Assembly: GCF_019966535.1 (NCBI RefSeq)
Contig: NZ_JAIMID010000006.1
Location: forward strand, 214,176-278,175
Origin: Mesobacterium pallidum
GTDB taxonomy: Bacteria; Pseudomonadota; Alphaproteobacteria; Rhodobacterales; Rhodobacteraceae
Direction: 5' to 3'
DNA: 64,000 bases
Shown: piece after piece, positions 17,151 to 26,832 of the stretch
Numbering within the stretch: position 1 is the stretch's first letter
Layout: each line of letters begins with the position of its first letter
Notes under the pieces: generated by a model
Database searches by the model: none
What the model saw: only the letters and a program-made list of their open reading frames with translations
Told to the model about the DNA's origin: nothing
Program-made: the position numbers and the translations under genes

Positions 17151-17996
17151 ATGCGGCTCATTTTCGGACTCGTCCTGATCCTCGGCCTCGGTATTGCCGG
17201 CTTCGGGACCTACATGTTCATCGAGTACAGCCAATCGATCAAGTCGCAGCTGGACGAGGCGCGCAAGAACAGCGGCACGCAGATCGAAACCGTCGACGTC
17301 TTCGTCACCAAGCGCCCGATGCGCTACGGCGAACCGCTTGAAAAGGCGGACGTCGCGCGCATCAAGTGGCCGGCCTCGGCCATACCCGAGGGCACCTTCC
17401 AGGATGCCGAGGAGCTCTTTGCCGGCGACGAGCTGCGCACCGTGATCCGCGCGATGGAAAAGGGTGAGCCGATCATGCAGGTCAAGGTGACCGAGCCGGG
17501 CCGTGACGCCGGCATCGTGTCGCGCCTGCAGGCCGGCGAATACGCCTTTGCCATCAACGTGAACGTCCAGACCGGCGTGTCGGGCTTCCTGCGCCCCGGT
17601 GACCGGGTCGACGTCTACTGGACGGGCCGCCCCGAGGGCCGCCGGGCCAGTGACCTGACCATGCTGATCGAACAGGGCATCCGCGTGATCGCCATCGACC
17701 AGACCGTCGACCAGGACATCACCCAGACCCAGATCCCGCGCACGGTGACCGTGGCCGGCACCCGCGAACAGGTCGCCCGCCTGCAACAGGCCCAGGGCTC
17801 GGGACGGCTGTCGCTGTCGCTGCGCGGCGCCACCGACGAAACGACCTCGGCCGAGACGATCACCATCGACCAGAACAACCTCCTGGGCATCCAGATCGCG
17901 GCCCCGCAGGAAGAGGCGCCGATCGAAAAGGTCTGCACGATCCGCACGCGCCGCGGCGCCGAAGTGGTCGAGCTGCCGATCCCCTGCACGAACTGA
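17151..17996 (+). CDS. cpaB: Flp pilus assembly protein CpaB (RcpC)
   Basis: CpaB/RcpC is a periplasmic component of the Tad secretion system associated with the secretin. The 281-residue protein has an N-terminal membrane anchor (about 3-24, IFGLVLILGLGIAGFGTYMF), a SAF domain (about 45-115, VDVFVTKRPMRYGEPLEKAD) and the RcpC/CpaB core with FLRPGDRVDVYWTG. The ATG at 17151 follows AAAGGAA; a GTG at 17136 would add five residues. First gene of the assembly part of the locus, followed by the secretin gene. Confidence 0.94.
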   Translation: MRLIFGLVLILGLGIAGFGTYMFIEYSQSIKSQLDEARKNSGTQIETVDVFVTKRPMRYGEPLEKADVARIKWPASAIPEGTFQDAEELFAGDELRTVIRAMEKGEPIMQVKVTEPGRDAGIVSRLQAGEYAFAINVNVQTGVSGFLRPGDRVDVYWTGRPEGRRASDLTMLIEQGIRVIAIDQTVDQDITQTQIPRTVTVAGTREQVARLQQAQGSGRLSLSLRGATDETTSAETITIDQNNLLGIQIAAPQEEAPIEKVCTIRTRRGAEVVELPIPCTN

Positions 17997-18213
17997 GGCG
18001 TACAGCCGACAGGCGAACACAAGATATTGCGGGCGTGCGGAGAGATCCGCGCGCCCGTGGCTTTCCCGGCCGCGGGCACCTGTTGCCACATGTCCACATA
18101 AGGATTGATCGGGAAGCCATTGATTCTTGCAATAAAAGCAAAGGTGCCGCACAGTCGCGGCACATGCGGACAAAAGATCCGCAACCGAGGCGTGATCGAA
18201 AGGGCAGGTCACA

Positions 18214-19641
18214 ATGAAAATGAAGCATGTTATAAAGGCCGCGCTTGTCGGCCTGACGCTTGGTGCATCTGCCGTGGCGACCACGGCGACCGCTCAGTCG
18301 GTGCGCGAATTGCGCAAGGGCACCAACTCAACCCTCAGCGTTCCGATGAACCGGGCCGTTGTCGTGGAAAGCGACACGCCGTTCGCTGAACTCAGCATCG
18401 CCAACCCCTCGATCGCCGACATCTCGTCGCTGTCGAGCCGTACGATCTACGTGCTGGGCAAGTCGCCGGGCCTGACGACGCTGACCATCCTGGATGACAC
18501 GGGCAACCTGATCACCAACGTGACCGTCCGCGTGGCGGCCGACGTGACCGAGTTCAAGGAACGCCTGCAGCAGATCCTCCCGGGCGAGAAGATCGAGGTG
18601 CGCACCGCGAACGACGGCATCGTGCTATCGGGCGTCGTGTCGTCCTCGCAGCGCCTGCAACGCGCGCTGGACCTGGCCGAGCGCTATGCGCCCGAGCGGG
18701 TGTCGAACCTGATGGTGGTCGGCGGCACGCAGCAGGTGATGCTGAAGGTCCGCTTTGCCGAGATGCGGCGCACCGTGTCCAAGTCGCTGGGCACCTCGCT
18801 TGCGCTGGGTGGCAGCGTGCTGAACGGCGACCTGGGCGTCCAGGCCGGCACCGGCACCGCGGCCAGCTCGAACGCCGGGGTTCTCGGCGGCGGCCTGGCC
18901 GGCGACGCGACCTCGCAGGGCGCGCTGGCACTGGGCTTCAACGCGGGCGCCGTGCAGGTGGCCGTGATGCTCGAGGCGCTGGAAAGCAAGGGCATGGTCC
19001 GCACCCTGGCCGAACCCAACCTCACCGCCCTGTCGGGGCAGGAGGCCAAGTTCCTCGCCGGCGGCGAATACCCCGTCCCGGTCAGTCAGGACGGCGGCGC
19101 GGTCACGGTGGTCTACAAGCCCTTCGGGATCGAGATGAACTTCATCCCGCGGGTCGTGGACGGCGACGTCATCAACCTCGAACTCCAGGCCTCGGTCTCG
19201 GCGCTCGACTCGGCCAACGGCTTCGACAACGGCACCTTCCGCATCGACGCCTTCACCCGGCGCGAAACCTCCACGACCGTGGAAATGCGCGACGGCGAGA
19301 GCTTTGCGATCGCCGGCCTGCTGCAGGACGACTTCCGCGACGTGAACGGCCAGGTGCCGTGGCTGGGCGACATCCCCGTGCTGGGCGCGCTCTTCCGCAG
19401 CGCCGAGTACCAGCGCGACCAGTCCGAGCTGGTGATCATCATCACGCCGCATCTCGTCACCCCGACCCGGGGCGAGGCGCTGGCCCTGCCGACCGACCGC
19501 GTCAAGCCGCCGACGGAAAACGAGCTGTTCCTGCGTGGCAAGGTCGAAGGCTCGACCAAGTCGCGCCGCCCCACCACGGGCGCTGCGGGTGAAGTGGCCC
19601 GTCAGGACTTCAACGGTTCCTACGGCTACGTGATGGACTGA
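18214..19641 (+). CDS. cpaC: Outer-membrane secretin CpaC (RcpA) of the Tad system
   Basis: Forms the outer-membrane channel through which the Flp pilus passes. It has 475 residues: a signal peptide (cleavage near TATAQS, residue 28-29), an N-terminal secretin-associated domain (VPMNRAVVVESDTPFAELSI), a BON-like segment and the C-terminal secretin domain. Diagnostic segments are RTLAEPNLTALSGQEAKFLA, GGEYPVPV and LVIIITPHLVTP. GGCAGGT lies just upstream of the ATG. It sits between cpaB and the OmpA-type lipoprotein gene, a standard Rhodobacteraceae tad order. Confidence 0.96.
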   Translation: MKMKHVIKAALVGLTLGASAVATTATAQSVRELRKGTNSTLSVPMNRAVVVESDTPFAELSIANPSIADISSLSSRTIYVLGKSPGLTTLTILDDTGNLITNVTVRVAADVTEFKERLQQILPGEKIEVRTANDGIVLSGVVSSSQRLQRALDLAERYAPERVSNLMVVGGTQQVMLKVRFAEMRRTVSKSLGTSLALGGSVLNGDLGVQAGTGTAASSNAGVLGGGLAGDATSQGALALGFNAGAVQVAVMLEALESKGMVRTLAEPNLTALSGQEAKFLAGGEYPVPVSQDGGAVTVVYKPFGIEMNFIPRVVDGDVINLELQASVSALDSANGFDNGTFRIDAFTRRETSTTVEMRDGESFAIAGLLQDDFRDVNGQVPWLGDIPVLGALFRSAEYQRDQSELVIIITPHLVTPTRGEALALPTDRVKPPTENELFLRGKVEGSTKSRRPTTGAAGEVARQDFNGSYGYVMD

Positions 19642-19667
19642 GACAGAGAGCGAGCGAGGACATACCG

Positions 19668-20321
19668 ATGAGGGCACATATGAAAACCTTGACGGCAACG
19701 GCAGCCGCTGCTCTGGCCCTCTCGGCCTGCACCAGCGGCGACCCGATCTACACGGCCTTCAACCGTGAGGCGGGCAGCCTGATCGACACCGGCGATTTCG
19801 GCAACGCCACCATGAACAACACCCTGGTGATGACGGGGGCCCAGGGCTACCGCATCGACCTGGCCAACCGCTTTGCCAGCGAAACGGACACGACCGTGAC
19901 CTTCGCCTTCGACAGCGCGGCGCTGGACGGGACCGCGCAGCTGGTGCTGCAGCGGCAGGCGGCCTGGATCCGCCAGTTCCCCGAGGTGACGTTCCGGGTC
20001 TACGGCCACACCGACCTTGTGGGCTCGAACGCCTACAACAAGTCGCTGGGCCTCAAGCGGGCGCAGACCGTGGTCAACTACCTGGTCCACCAGGGCATCG
20101 ACCGCGGCCGGCTCGAGGCGGTGGTTTCCTACGGCGAAACGCAGCCGCTGATCGTGACGCAGGGCCGCGAGCGCCGCAACCGGCGCACCGTGACCGAGGT
20201 CTCGGGGTTCATCCAGAACCATCCCACGGTGCTGGACGGCAAGTACGCCCAGATCGTCTACCGCGATTACGTGGCCAGCGCCGTGGCGCCGACCTCGGTG
20301 GTTGGCGGCGGCGACAACTGA
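19668..20321 (+). CDS. OmpA-family lipoprotein of the Tad locus
   Basis: A 217-residue predicted lipoprotein (lipobox LSAC near residue 20) with a C-terminal OmpA peptidoglycan-binding domain: FAFDSAALDGTAQLVL, then VYGHTDLVGSNAYNKSLGLK and RRNRRTVTEV. It probably anchors the outer-membrane secretin to the cell wall. It takes the slot where many Tad loci carry cpaD. GAGGA precedes the ATG at 19668; a second in-frame ATG at 19680 gives an equally good lipoprotein signal, so the exact start is open. A rho-independent terminator follows. Confidence 0.9.
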   Translation: MRAHMKTLTATAAAALALSACTSGDPIYTAFNREAGSLIDTGDFGNATMNNTLVMTGAQGYRIDLANRFASETDTTVTFAFDSAALDGTAQLVLQRQAAWIRQFPEVTFRVYGHTDLVGSNAYNKSLGLKRAQTVVNYLVHQGIDRGRLEAVVSYGETQPLIVTQGRERRNRRTVTEVSGFIQNHPTVLDGKYAQIVYRDYVASAVAPTSVVGGGDN

Positions 20322-20348
20322 CACAAGTCCAGCGGGAATTGTTTCCCG

Positions 20349-20380
20349 GGGCCGGCGCCTGCAAGGGTGCCGGCCCTTTT
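20349..20380 (+). terminator. Rho-independent terminator inside the Tad locus
   Basis: Arms GGGCCGGC (20349-20356) and GCCGGCCC (20369-20376) are followed by TTTT at 20377-20380. It ends the cpaB-cpaC-ompA transcript and separates it from cpaE. Confidence 0.85.
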
Positions 20381-20647
20381 CGTTTCCGGTGGCGCAACAC
20401 GTAACCGTGAGAGGCCCCCCGCACCGTGTCCAATCCCGCCGATCGGGCCGGAACGTCTGCGGATACCGCACAATTACAGTATTCCGGCCCAAATCCTGCC
20501 CGATTTTCCCAGCAAAGATTGTTTCATCGGACTAGGCACGCAGTCCGGAATCGGTGCGTGTTTCCCGCGGGGCGCGGGGTCATGGGTGGCACATCGTTCA
20601 TTCCTCGGCCGCACGTCCCGGAACGACCAGATACAGGACCCGAGACC
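20381..20647 (+). other. Upstream region of cpaE
   Basis: About 270 bases with no gene that I can support; reading frames through it lack homology. Because a terminator precedes it, it should contain the promoter for cpaE and the genes after it. An AT-rich stretch around 20461-20475 is the best place to look. No clear -35/-10 pair was seen. Confidence 0.4.
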
Positions 20648-21907
20648 ATGTCGAGTACGCCCGTGATGCATTCCGAACCCAGCCCGATCGTCGCCTGCAC
20701 GATTTCGCGGGATGTCCAGAACTTCGACCTGCTCATCGAGGACATGGAAGACGCGCTGGGCGAGGCCTGGGGCGATCTGGGGTTCAACGAAAGCCTGGCC
20801 TTCTTCGGCCAGCCCGAGGCCGAAACCCTCGAGGTCGTCGCCATCGCGGTCGACCGCGAGGACGAGGACGAGATCGACATGGTGATGAGCGTGATCCGCA
20901 GCGCCAAGGCGCGCGGGATCAAGGTCATCCTGATCGCCGAGGGCGTGTCGCCAGCCGGCCTGCACACCATGCTGCGCAGCGGCGCCGACGAGTTCATCCC
21001 CTACCCGCTGCCCGAGAACGAGGTGCGCCAGACCATCGAGCGCCTGCGTGCCGAAGAGCCCGTGCAGCCCGCCGTCATGGCCGCCGCCTCCGGGCCGCGC
21101 AATGCCAACGCGCTCAGCACCGGGGCCGAGCGCCAGGGCGTCATCATCGCCGTGCAGGGCCTTGCGGGCGGCGTCGGCGCGACCACCTTCGCGGTCAACC
21201 TCGCGTGGGAGCTGGCGAATGCCGACAAGAAGAACACCCCGCGGGTCTGCCTGCTGGATCTCGACCTGCAGCAGGGCTCGGTCGGCACCTATCTCGACCT
21301 GCCGCGCCGCGACGCGGTTCTCGAGCTGCTGAACGACACCGAGTCGATGGACGACGAGGCCTTCGGCCAGGCGCTGCTGCCCTTCGAGGACAAGATGCAG
21401 GTGCTGACCTCGCCCAGCGACCTGGTGCCGCTGGACCTGATCGGCCCCGAGGACGTGGAAAAGATCCTTGCCGTCGCCTCGCGCCATTACGATTTCGTCG
21501 TGGTCGACATGCCCAAGACGATGGTGCACTGGTCCGAATCCGTGCTGACCGCCTCGCATGTCTATTTCGCGATGATCCAGCTCGACATGCGCTCGGCGCA
21601 GAACACGCTGCGCCTCAAGCAGGCGCTGCAGGGCGAGGGCCTGCCCTTCGAGAAGATGCGTTTCCTGCTGAACCATTCGCCGAAATTCACCGACCTGAAC
21701 GGCAAAAGCCGGGTCAAGCGGATGGCCGAGAGCCTGGGCATCTCGCTGGACGTGATGCTGCCCGACGGCGGCAAGCCGGTCCCGCAATCCTGCGACCACG
21801 GTGTCCCGCTGGCCAACACGGCCGCCAAGAATCCGCTCCGCAAGGAAATCATGAAACTGGCAGCTTCGCTGATCGCCATCGGTCAGGACGAAGCGGAAGC
21901 CGCCTGA
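20648..21907 (+). CDS. cpaE: Tad pilus assembly ATPase-like protein CpaE (TadZ)
   Basis: CpaE/TadZ is a MinD/ParA-type protein that localises the Tad machine to a cell pole. It has 419 residues: an N-terminal receiver-like domain (about 15-140) and a C-terminal MinD-like domain. The phosphate loop reads AGGVGATTFAVNLAW (about residues 174-188), with Ala where the usual KGGVGKTT loop has its second Lys; loss of that Lys is known in some TadZ proteins. LLDLDLQQGSVGTYLDLP and FVVVDMPKT match the switch regions. Start chosen at 20648 (MSSTPVMHSEPSP) where homology begins; the ribosome-binding site is weak, so 20666 is possible. Confidence 0.93.
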   Translation: MSSTPVMHSEPSPIVACTISRDVQNFDLLIEDMEDALGEAWGDLGFNESLAFFGQPEAETLEVVAIAVDREDEDEIDMVMSVIRSAKARGIKVILIAEGVSPAGLHTMLRSGADEFIPYPLPENEVRQTIERLRAEEPVQPAVMAAASGPRNANALSTGAERQGVIIAVQGLAGGVGATTFAVNLAWELANADKKNTPRVCLLDLDLQQGSVGTYLDLPRRDAVLELLNDTESMDDEAFGQALLPFEDKMQVLTSPSDLVPLDLIGPEDVEKILAVASRHYDFVVVDMPKTMVHWSESVLTASHVYFAMIQLDMRSAQNTLRLKQALQGEGLPFEKMRFLLNHSPKFTDLNGKSRVKRMAESLGISLDVMLPDGGKPVPQSCDHGVPLANTAAKNPLRKEIMKLAASLIAIGQDEAEAA

Positions 21908-21924
21908 ACACATAGGTAGGTGCG

Positions 21925-23397
21925 ATGTTTTCCAAGTACAAAAAGGGCGACAAGCCGGGCGCTCCGGTCAAGGCCGCCGGCCCCAAGCTGAAACCGGTCG
22001 ACGCGGCCCCTGCCCCGGCGACCAAGACCGTGTCGGTCGAGGCGGCCGAGCCAAAGCGCATCCGGCGCGCCGACGCGCCGCAGGTGGCGGCCAATGTCGC
22101 GGCCTCGGACAAGGAAAAGAAGCGCAAGGAGCGGATGGGCGAGATCAAGCTCGAGCTGCACCGCGCCCTGCTGGACAACCTCAACCTTGGCGCGCTGGAA
22201 CATGCGACCGAGCAGGACCTGAAGTCCGAGATCAACGCGATCGCCAGCGAAAGCCTGCAGGAACGCGGCATCGTGCTGAACCGCGAGGACCGGCAGCAGC
22301 TGAACCAGGAACTCTACGACGAGGTCAAGGGCCTTGGCCCGCTCGAGCCGCTGCTGAAGGACGAGAGCATCTCGGATATCCTGGTCAACGGCCCGCACCA
22401 GATCTTTGTGGAAAAGGCGGGCAAGCTGTCGCTGTCGGACGTAACGTTCAAGGACGAACGCCACCTGATGCGGATCATCGACAAGATCGTGTCGGCCGTG
22501 GGCCGGCGGGTCGATGAATCCAACCCCTATGTCGACGCCCGTCTTCAGGACGGCTCGCGTTTCAACGCCATGGTGCCGCCGATCGCCGTCGACGGCAGCC
22601 TCGTGTCGATTCGTAAGTTCAAGAAGGACAAGCTGGGCATCGACGACCTGGTCAGGTTCGGCGCCTTTACCGAAGAGATGGCAGCCTACCTTCAGGCCGC
22701 CGTCGCCACGCGTCTCAACGTCATCGTCTCGGGCGGTACGGGTTCGGGCAAGACGACCACGCTCAACGCGCTGTCGTCCTTCATCGACAACTCGGAACGC
22801 ATCCTGACCATCGAGGATACGGCGGAACTCCAGCTCCAGCAGATCCATGTCGGCCGGATGGAAAGCCGCCCGCCGAACGTGGAAGGCAAGGGCGAGGTTT
22901 CGCCCCGCGACTGTCTCAAGAACGCGCTGCGGATGCGTCCTGACCGGATCATCGTCGGCGAGACGCGCGGCGAGGAAGTGATCGACATGCTTCAGGCCAT
23001 GAACACGGGCCACGACGGGTCGATGACCACGATCCACGCCAACAACCCGCGCGACGGCATCAGCCGTCTCGAGAACATGATCGCCATGGCCGGGGTGGAA
23101 ATGCCGCTGAAAGCCGTGCGGTCGCAGATCTCTTCGGCCGTGAACCTGATCGTGCAGGCCAGCCGCCTGCAGGACGGCTCGCGCCGCATGACCTCGATCA
23201 CCGAGGTGACGGGGATGGAAGGCGACGTGATCTCGATGCAGGAGATCTTCCGCTTCCAGCGCGTCGGCCTCACGCCCGAGAACAAGATCATCGGCCATTT
23301 CACGGCCACGGGGGTGCGGTCGCACTTTTCCGAACGGTTCCGGATGTGGGGTTACGACCTGCCGCCGGCCATCTTCGACCCCATCGCAGCGGAGTAA
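21925..23397 (+). CDS. cpaF: Tad secretion ATPase CpaF (TadA)
   Basis: Hexameric type II/IV secretion ATPase that drives Flp pilus assembly at the inner membrane. It has 490 residues with a charged N-terminal region, then [20 protein letters not shown]. Walker A is [10 protein letters not shown] (about 269-278), the Asp box [12 protein letters not shown] follows, Walker B is in [15 protein letters not shown], and the His box is [12 protein letters not shown]. All catalytic elements are intact. It follows cpaE by 17 bases and precedes tadB by 5 bases, so it is in one tight operon. Confidence 0.98.
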   Translation: MFSKYKKGDKPGAPVKAAGPKLKPVDAAPAPATKTVSVEAAEPKRIRRADAPQVAANVAASDKEKKRKERMGEIKLELHRALLDNLNLGALEHATEQDLKSEINAIASESLQERGIVLNREDRQQLNQELYDEVKGLGPLEPLLKDESISDILVNGPHQIFVEKAGKLSLSDVTFKDERHLMRIIDKIVSAVGRRVDESNPYVDARLQDGSRFNAMVPPIAVDGSLVSIRKFKKDKLGIDDLVRFGAFTEEMAAYLQAAVATRLNVIVSGGTGSGKTTTLNALSSFIDNSERILTIEDTAELQLQQIHVGRMESRPPNVEGKGEVSPRDCLKNALRMRPDRIIVGETRGEEVIDMLQAMNTGHDGSMTTIHANNPRDGISRLENMIAMAGVEMPLKAVRSQISSAVNLIVQASRLQDGSRRMTSITEVTGMEGDVISMQEIFRFQRVGLTPENKIIGHFTATGVRSHFSERFRMWGYDLPPAIFDPIAAE

Positions 23398-23402
23398 AGA
23401 GT

Positions 23403-24371
23403 ATGTCCCTGGGTGCAGAACCGATCATCTTCGGCCTGATCTTCATCGGCGTGCTGGTGCTGGTCGAAGGCCTCTACCTTGTCGCCTTCGGCAAGTCGAT
23501 CAGCGGCAACAACAAGGTCAACCGACGTCTCGAGATGATCGAGAAGGGCAACCGCCGCGACGAGGTGCTGGAAAAACTCCGCAAGGAGATGGACCAGCAC
23601 ATGAAGTCGCGGGGCATCCCGATCTATTCGCTGCTGGCCACAAAGGCACAGAAGGCGGCCATCGCCTTTACCCCGAACCAGATCATCATGATCATGATGG
23701 GCGTGTCGGCCTTTGCCTTCATCGGGCTGACGGTGGGCACGGAAACCGGCCTGCCTGTGCGCGCCGTGGCCTCGCTGGGCATGGGCGTGGGCGGGGTCTA
23801 CATGTGGATCAACCACAAGGCCGCCAAGCGCCTGGCCCTGATCGAGGAACAGCTGCCCGACGCGGTGGAACTCATGGTGCGCAGCTTGCGCGTCGGTCAC
23901 CCGTTCAGCTCGGCCATCTCGATCGTGTCCAAGGAAATCAAGGACCCGCTGGCGACCGAGTTCGGCGTGATCGCCGACGAATCCGCCTATGGCCGCGACG
24001 TGGGCGAGGCGCTCAAGCACATGGCCGAACGGCTCGACATGCAGGATTTGCGGTTCCTTGCCGTGGCCGTGACCATCCAGCAGCAATCGGGCGGTAACCT
24101 GGCCGAGATCCTGATGGGCCTCGCCCGCGTGATCCGCGCCCGCTTCCGCCTGTTCCGCCGTGTGAAAGCCATCACCGCCGAGGCGCAATGGTCGGGCAAG
24201 TTCCTGTCGGGCTTCCCCATCTTCGCGCTGATCGCCATCAACCTGCTCGACCCGCATTACTACGATGACGTGCTCGATCACCCCTGGTTCATCCCCGCCT
24301 GTTTCGTCGTGGGTGCCTTCCTGGTGGTCAACCTCTTCGTCATGCGCATGCTCGTGAACATCAAGGTCTGA
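23403..24371 (+). CDS. tadB: Tad inner-membrane platform protein TadB
   Basis: Polytopic GspF-type platform protein paired with TadC. It has 322 residues, an N-terminal membrane segment (about 8-26), two central helices (about 95-140), a T2SSF domain with LPDAVELMVRSLRVGHPFSSAI and QQQSGGNLAEILMGLARVIR, and two C-terminal helices. The ATG at 23403 lies five bases after the cpaF stop and follows GGAGTAAAGAG. The layout matches alphaproteobacterial TadB. Confidence 0.95.
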   Translation: MSLGAEPIIFGLIFIGVLVLVEGLYLVAFGKSISGNNKVNRRLEMIEKGNRRDEVLEKLRKEMDQHMKSRGIPIYSLLATKAQKAAIAFTPNQIIMIMMGVSAFAFIGLTVGTETGLPVRAVASLGMGVGGVYMWINHKAAKRLALIEEQLPDAVELMVRSLRVGHPFSSAISIVSKEIKDPLATEFGVIADESAYGRDVGEALKHMAERLDMQDLRFLAVAVTIQQQSGGNLAEILMGLARVIRARFRLFRRVKAITAEAQWSGKFLSGFPIFALIAINLLDPHYYDDVLDHPWFIPACFVVGAFLVVNLFVMRMLVNIKV

Positions 24372-24384
24372 GGAGGGCCACGTC

Positions 24385-25353
24385 ATGCTGGACATCATCA
24401 AGGACATGCTGGTCCAACAGCTGGGCCCCATGGGACCGGCGATCGCGATGGGCGTGATCGGACTGTTCGTCATCCTGCTGTTCGTGCCGATCATGATGGC
24501 GCGCAACAACGACCCGCTTCGCAAGCTCGAAGAGCGCGCGAATGCCAAGGCGTCGCAGGATGCCGCCGGGCCCAAGCTGCGCCACAAGGGCAAGAAGAAC
24601 AAGACGCTCGACAAGTACTCGACCTTCCTCGAACCCAAGACCGAGGAAGAGCTGGGCGAAGTGCGGCTCAAGCTCCTGCAGGCCGGCTACCGGACCAAGG
24701 ACGCTGTGCGCTACTACTACTTCGCGCAGTTCATGCTGGGGATCCTGGGCCTGATCGGCGGCGTGATCTACTACCTGTTCTTCCTGGGCCCCAACCCGAC
24801 CACCCAGCAGATGATCATGTGGGTCGTGGGCCCCGGTGCGGCCGGCTACATGTTCCCCAAGTACTGGATCACCCGCCGCGTGGAAGAGCGCAAGGAACAG
24901 ATCCAGGACGGCTTCCCGGACGCGCTCGACATGATGCTGGTCTGCATCGAGGCCGGCCAGTCCATGGACCAGTCGATCATCCGCGTCGGCAAGGAGCTTT
25001 ATGCCTCCTTCCCTGCCCTGGCCGAGGAATTCGAGCTGGTGAGCCTCGAGATGAAGGCCGGCAAGGACAAGGCGCAGGTGCTGAACGACATGGCCGAACG
25101 CGCCGGGGTGCAGGACGTGGCGTCCTTCGTGACGGTGCTGGTGCAGTCGCAGACCTTCGGCACCTCGGTTTCGGAAGCGCTGCGGGTCTATGCCTCCGAA
25201 ATGCGTGACAAAAGGGTCATGCGCGCCGAAGAAAAGGCAAACAAGCTGCCGACAAAGATGACGCTGACCACTATGATGTTCACGGTGCCGCCGCTGTTGA
25301 TCATCCTCGTGGGTCCCTCGGTCGTCGGCATCCAGAACATGGGTGGACCGTAA
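24385..25353 (+). CDS. tadC: Tad inner-membrane platform protein TadC
   Basis: Second GspF-type platform protein, 322 residues. It has an N-terminal helix (about 16-37), two central helices (about 108-150) and a T2SSF domain with FPDALDMMLVCIEAGQSMDQ and QDVASFVTVLVQSQTFGTS. It closes with KLPTKMTLTTMMFTVPPLLI and a final membrane helix. AGGAGG precedes the ATG at 24385 and the gap from tadB is 13 bases. TadB and TadC are expected to form the platform on which CpaF acts. Confidence 0.95.
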   Translation: MLDIIKDMLVQQLGPMGPAIAMGVIGLFVILLFVPIMMARNNDPLRKLEERANAKASQDAAGPKLRHKGKKNKTLDKYSTFLEPKTEEELGEVRLKLLQAGYRTKDAVRYYYFAQFMLGILGLIGGVIYYLFFLGPNPTTQQMIMWVVGPGAAGYMFPKYWITRRVEERKEQIQDGFPDALDMMLVCIEAGQSMDQSIIRVGKELYASFPALAEEFELVSLEMKAGKDKAQVLNDMAERAGVQDVASFVTVLVQSQTFGTSVSEALRVYASEMRDKRVMRAEEKANKLPTKMTLTTMMFTVPPLLIILVGPSVVGIQNMGGP

Positions 25354-25363
25354 GGAGTGCATC

Positions 25364-25927
25364 ATGCGCGCCCGCCGCGCTCTCGCATTTGCAAGCTTGA
25401 TCTTTCTGGCCGCCTGCGGAAACGCGGGCGGCCCCGGCCGTTCCGACGGGTCGCCCTATGCGCCCGACATCGACCCGCGGGGCGAGGCTGTCGACGGCCT
25501 TGTCGTCGGCCACCGCCTGATGGCCGCGGGCGAACACGAACTGGCGCTCGAGGCGTTCCAGCGCGCCGCGGCCGTGCACGGGCTGACGCCCGAAGTGCTG
25601 AGCTCCATGGGCACGGCCGACCTGGCCCTGGGCCGGCTGAACCAGGCCGAGAACCTGTTCCGCGAGGCGCTCAAGCAGGAGCAGACCTGGCCCGAGCTCT
25701 GGAACAACCTCGGCGTGGTCCTGATGGAACGGGGCAAGACCGCCGAGGCGGCGCAGATCTTCCAGAAGGCCTATGCGCTCGACAATGGCGAAAGTGACGC
25801 AATCCGCGACAATCTTCGCCTGGCCCTCGAAAAATCTGGAAATCCGGATTACGATGACCAGAGTGACAATGAATATAAGCTGGTGAGGCGTGGGTCGGGC
25901 GAATACCTGATCAGCCGAACACCGTGA
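25364..25927 (+). CDS. tadD: TadD-like TPR lipoprotein
   Basis: A 187-residue predicted lipoprotein (lipobox LAAC, residues about 14-17) with tetratricopeptide repeats, for example AGEHELALEAFQRAAAVHG and LGRLNQAENLFREALKQE. TadD is thought to act as a pilotin for the secretin in Tad systems. The ATG at 25364 follows AAGGAG; the gene is 10 bases after tadC. The last 30 residues are polar and not part of a repeat. A second TPR lipoprotein follows, so the two may share the TadD function. Confidence 0.88.
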   Translation: MRARRALAFASLIFLAACGNAGGPGRSDGSPYAPDIDPRGEAVDGLVVGHRLMAAGEHELALEAFQRAAAVHGLTPEVLSSMGTADLALGRLNQAENLFREALKQEQTWPELWNNLGVVLMERGKTAEAAQIFQKAYALDNGESDAIRDNLRLALEKSGNPDYDDQSDNEYKLVRRGSGEYLISRTP

Positions 25928-25957
25928 ACGAGGCAGAGCAGCAAAAGGACGCAGCAA

Positions 25958-26803
25958 ATGCGCCACTCCATTTTCGTTTCCCTGTGCCTGGGCAGCGCAC
26001 TGGTTCTCAGCGCCTGCGGTGACACGAACGGCAATGCCGTGGACCGCAAGCTCCAGGACGTGAACGTCATCGACGAGACCAACCTGAACGAGGTCATGCT
26101 GACCTCGGCCGACCCCAACGAGGCGGTCGCCTATTTCCAGCGCGCCAGCGCGCAATACCCCGAACGGATCGACCTGAGCCGGGGCCTTGCCACCTCGCTG
26201 ATCCGCGCCAAGCGCAACACCGAGGGCGTGATCGCCTGGCGCAAGGTGTCCGAGCATGAAGAGGCGCTGCCCAGCGACAATGTCGAGCTGGCCGATGCGC
26301 TGATCCGCGCCGGCAAGTGGGACGAGGCCGAGCAGGTGCTGGACGCGATCCCGCCGACGCATGAGACCTTCGAACGCTACCGGCTCGAGGCGATGATCGC
26401 CGATGCCAACAAGGAATGGGACAAGTCCGACAGCTTTTACGAGATCGCGCTGGGCCTGACGACCAAGCCCGCCGGTGTCATGAACAACTGGGGCTTTTCC
26501 ATGCTGACCCGCGGCGACTACGCCGAGGCCGAGCGGCTGTTCTCGGACGCGATCCGCAACGACGAAAGCCTGTTCACTGCCAAGAACAACCTGGTTCTCG
26601 CCCGCGCGGCGCAGCGCAACTATACCCTTCCCGTCGTGCCGATGACCCAGGTCGAACGGGCGCAACTGCTGCACACCGCCGCCTTGTCGGCGATCAAGCA
26701 GGGCGACATCGAGACGGGCAAGGGCATGCTGCGCGAGGCGCTCGAGACCCATCCGCAGTATTTCGAGGAAGCCCAGCGCGCGCTCGACGCGCTCGAGGCG
26801 TGA
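25958..26803 (+). CDS. Second TPR lipoprotein of the Tad locus
   Basis: A 281-residue predicted lipoprotein (signal MRHSIFVSLCLGSALVLSAC, Cys20) with several TPR units, e.g. DPNEAVAYFQRASAQYPERI and RGDYAEAERLFSDAIRNDES. It is 30 bases downstream of the first TPR lipoprotein. It probably serves as a scaffold for the secretin or the periplasmic part of the pilus machine. Pairing of two TadD-like genes is frequent in Rhodobacteraceae Tad loci as I know them; the division of labour is not known. Confidence 0.85.
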   Translation: MRHSIFVSLCLGSALVLSACGDTNGNAVDRKLQDVNVIDETNLNEVMLTSADPNEAVAYFQRASAQYPERIDLSRGLATSLIRAKRNTEGVIAWRKVSEHEEALPSDNVELADALIRAGKWDEAEQVLDAIPPTHETFERYRLEAMIADANKEWDKSDSFYEIALGLTTKPAGVMNNWGFSMLTRGDYAEAERLFSDAIRNDESLFTAKNNLVLARAAQRNYTLPVVPMTQVERAQLLHTAALSAIKQGDIETGKGMLREALETHPQYFEEAQRALDALEA

Positions 26804-26832
26804 CGGCGCCCGGTCCGCAGGGAGCCTGACGC

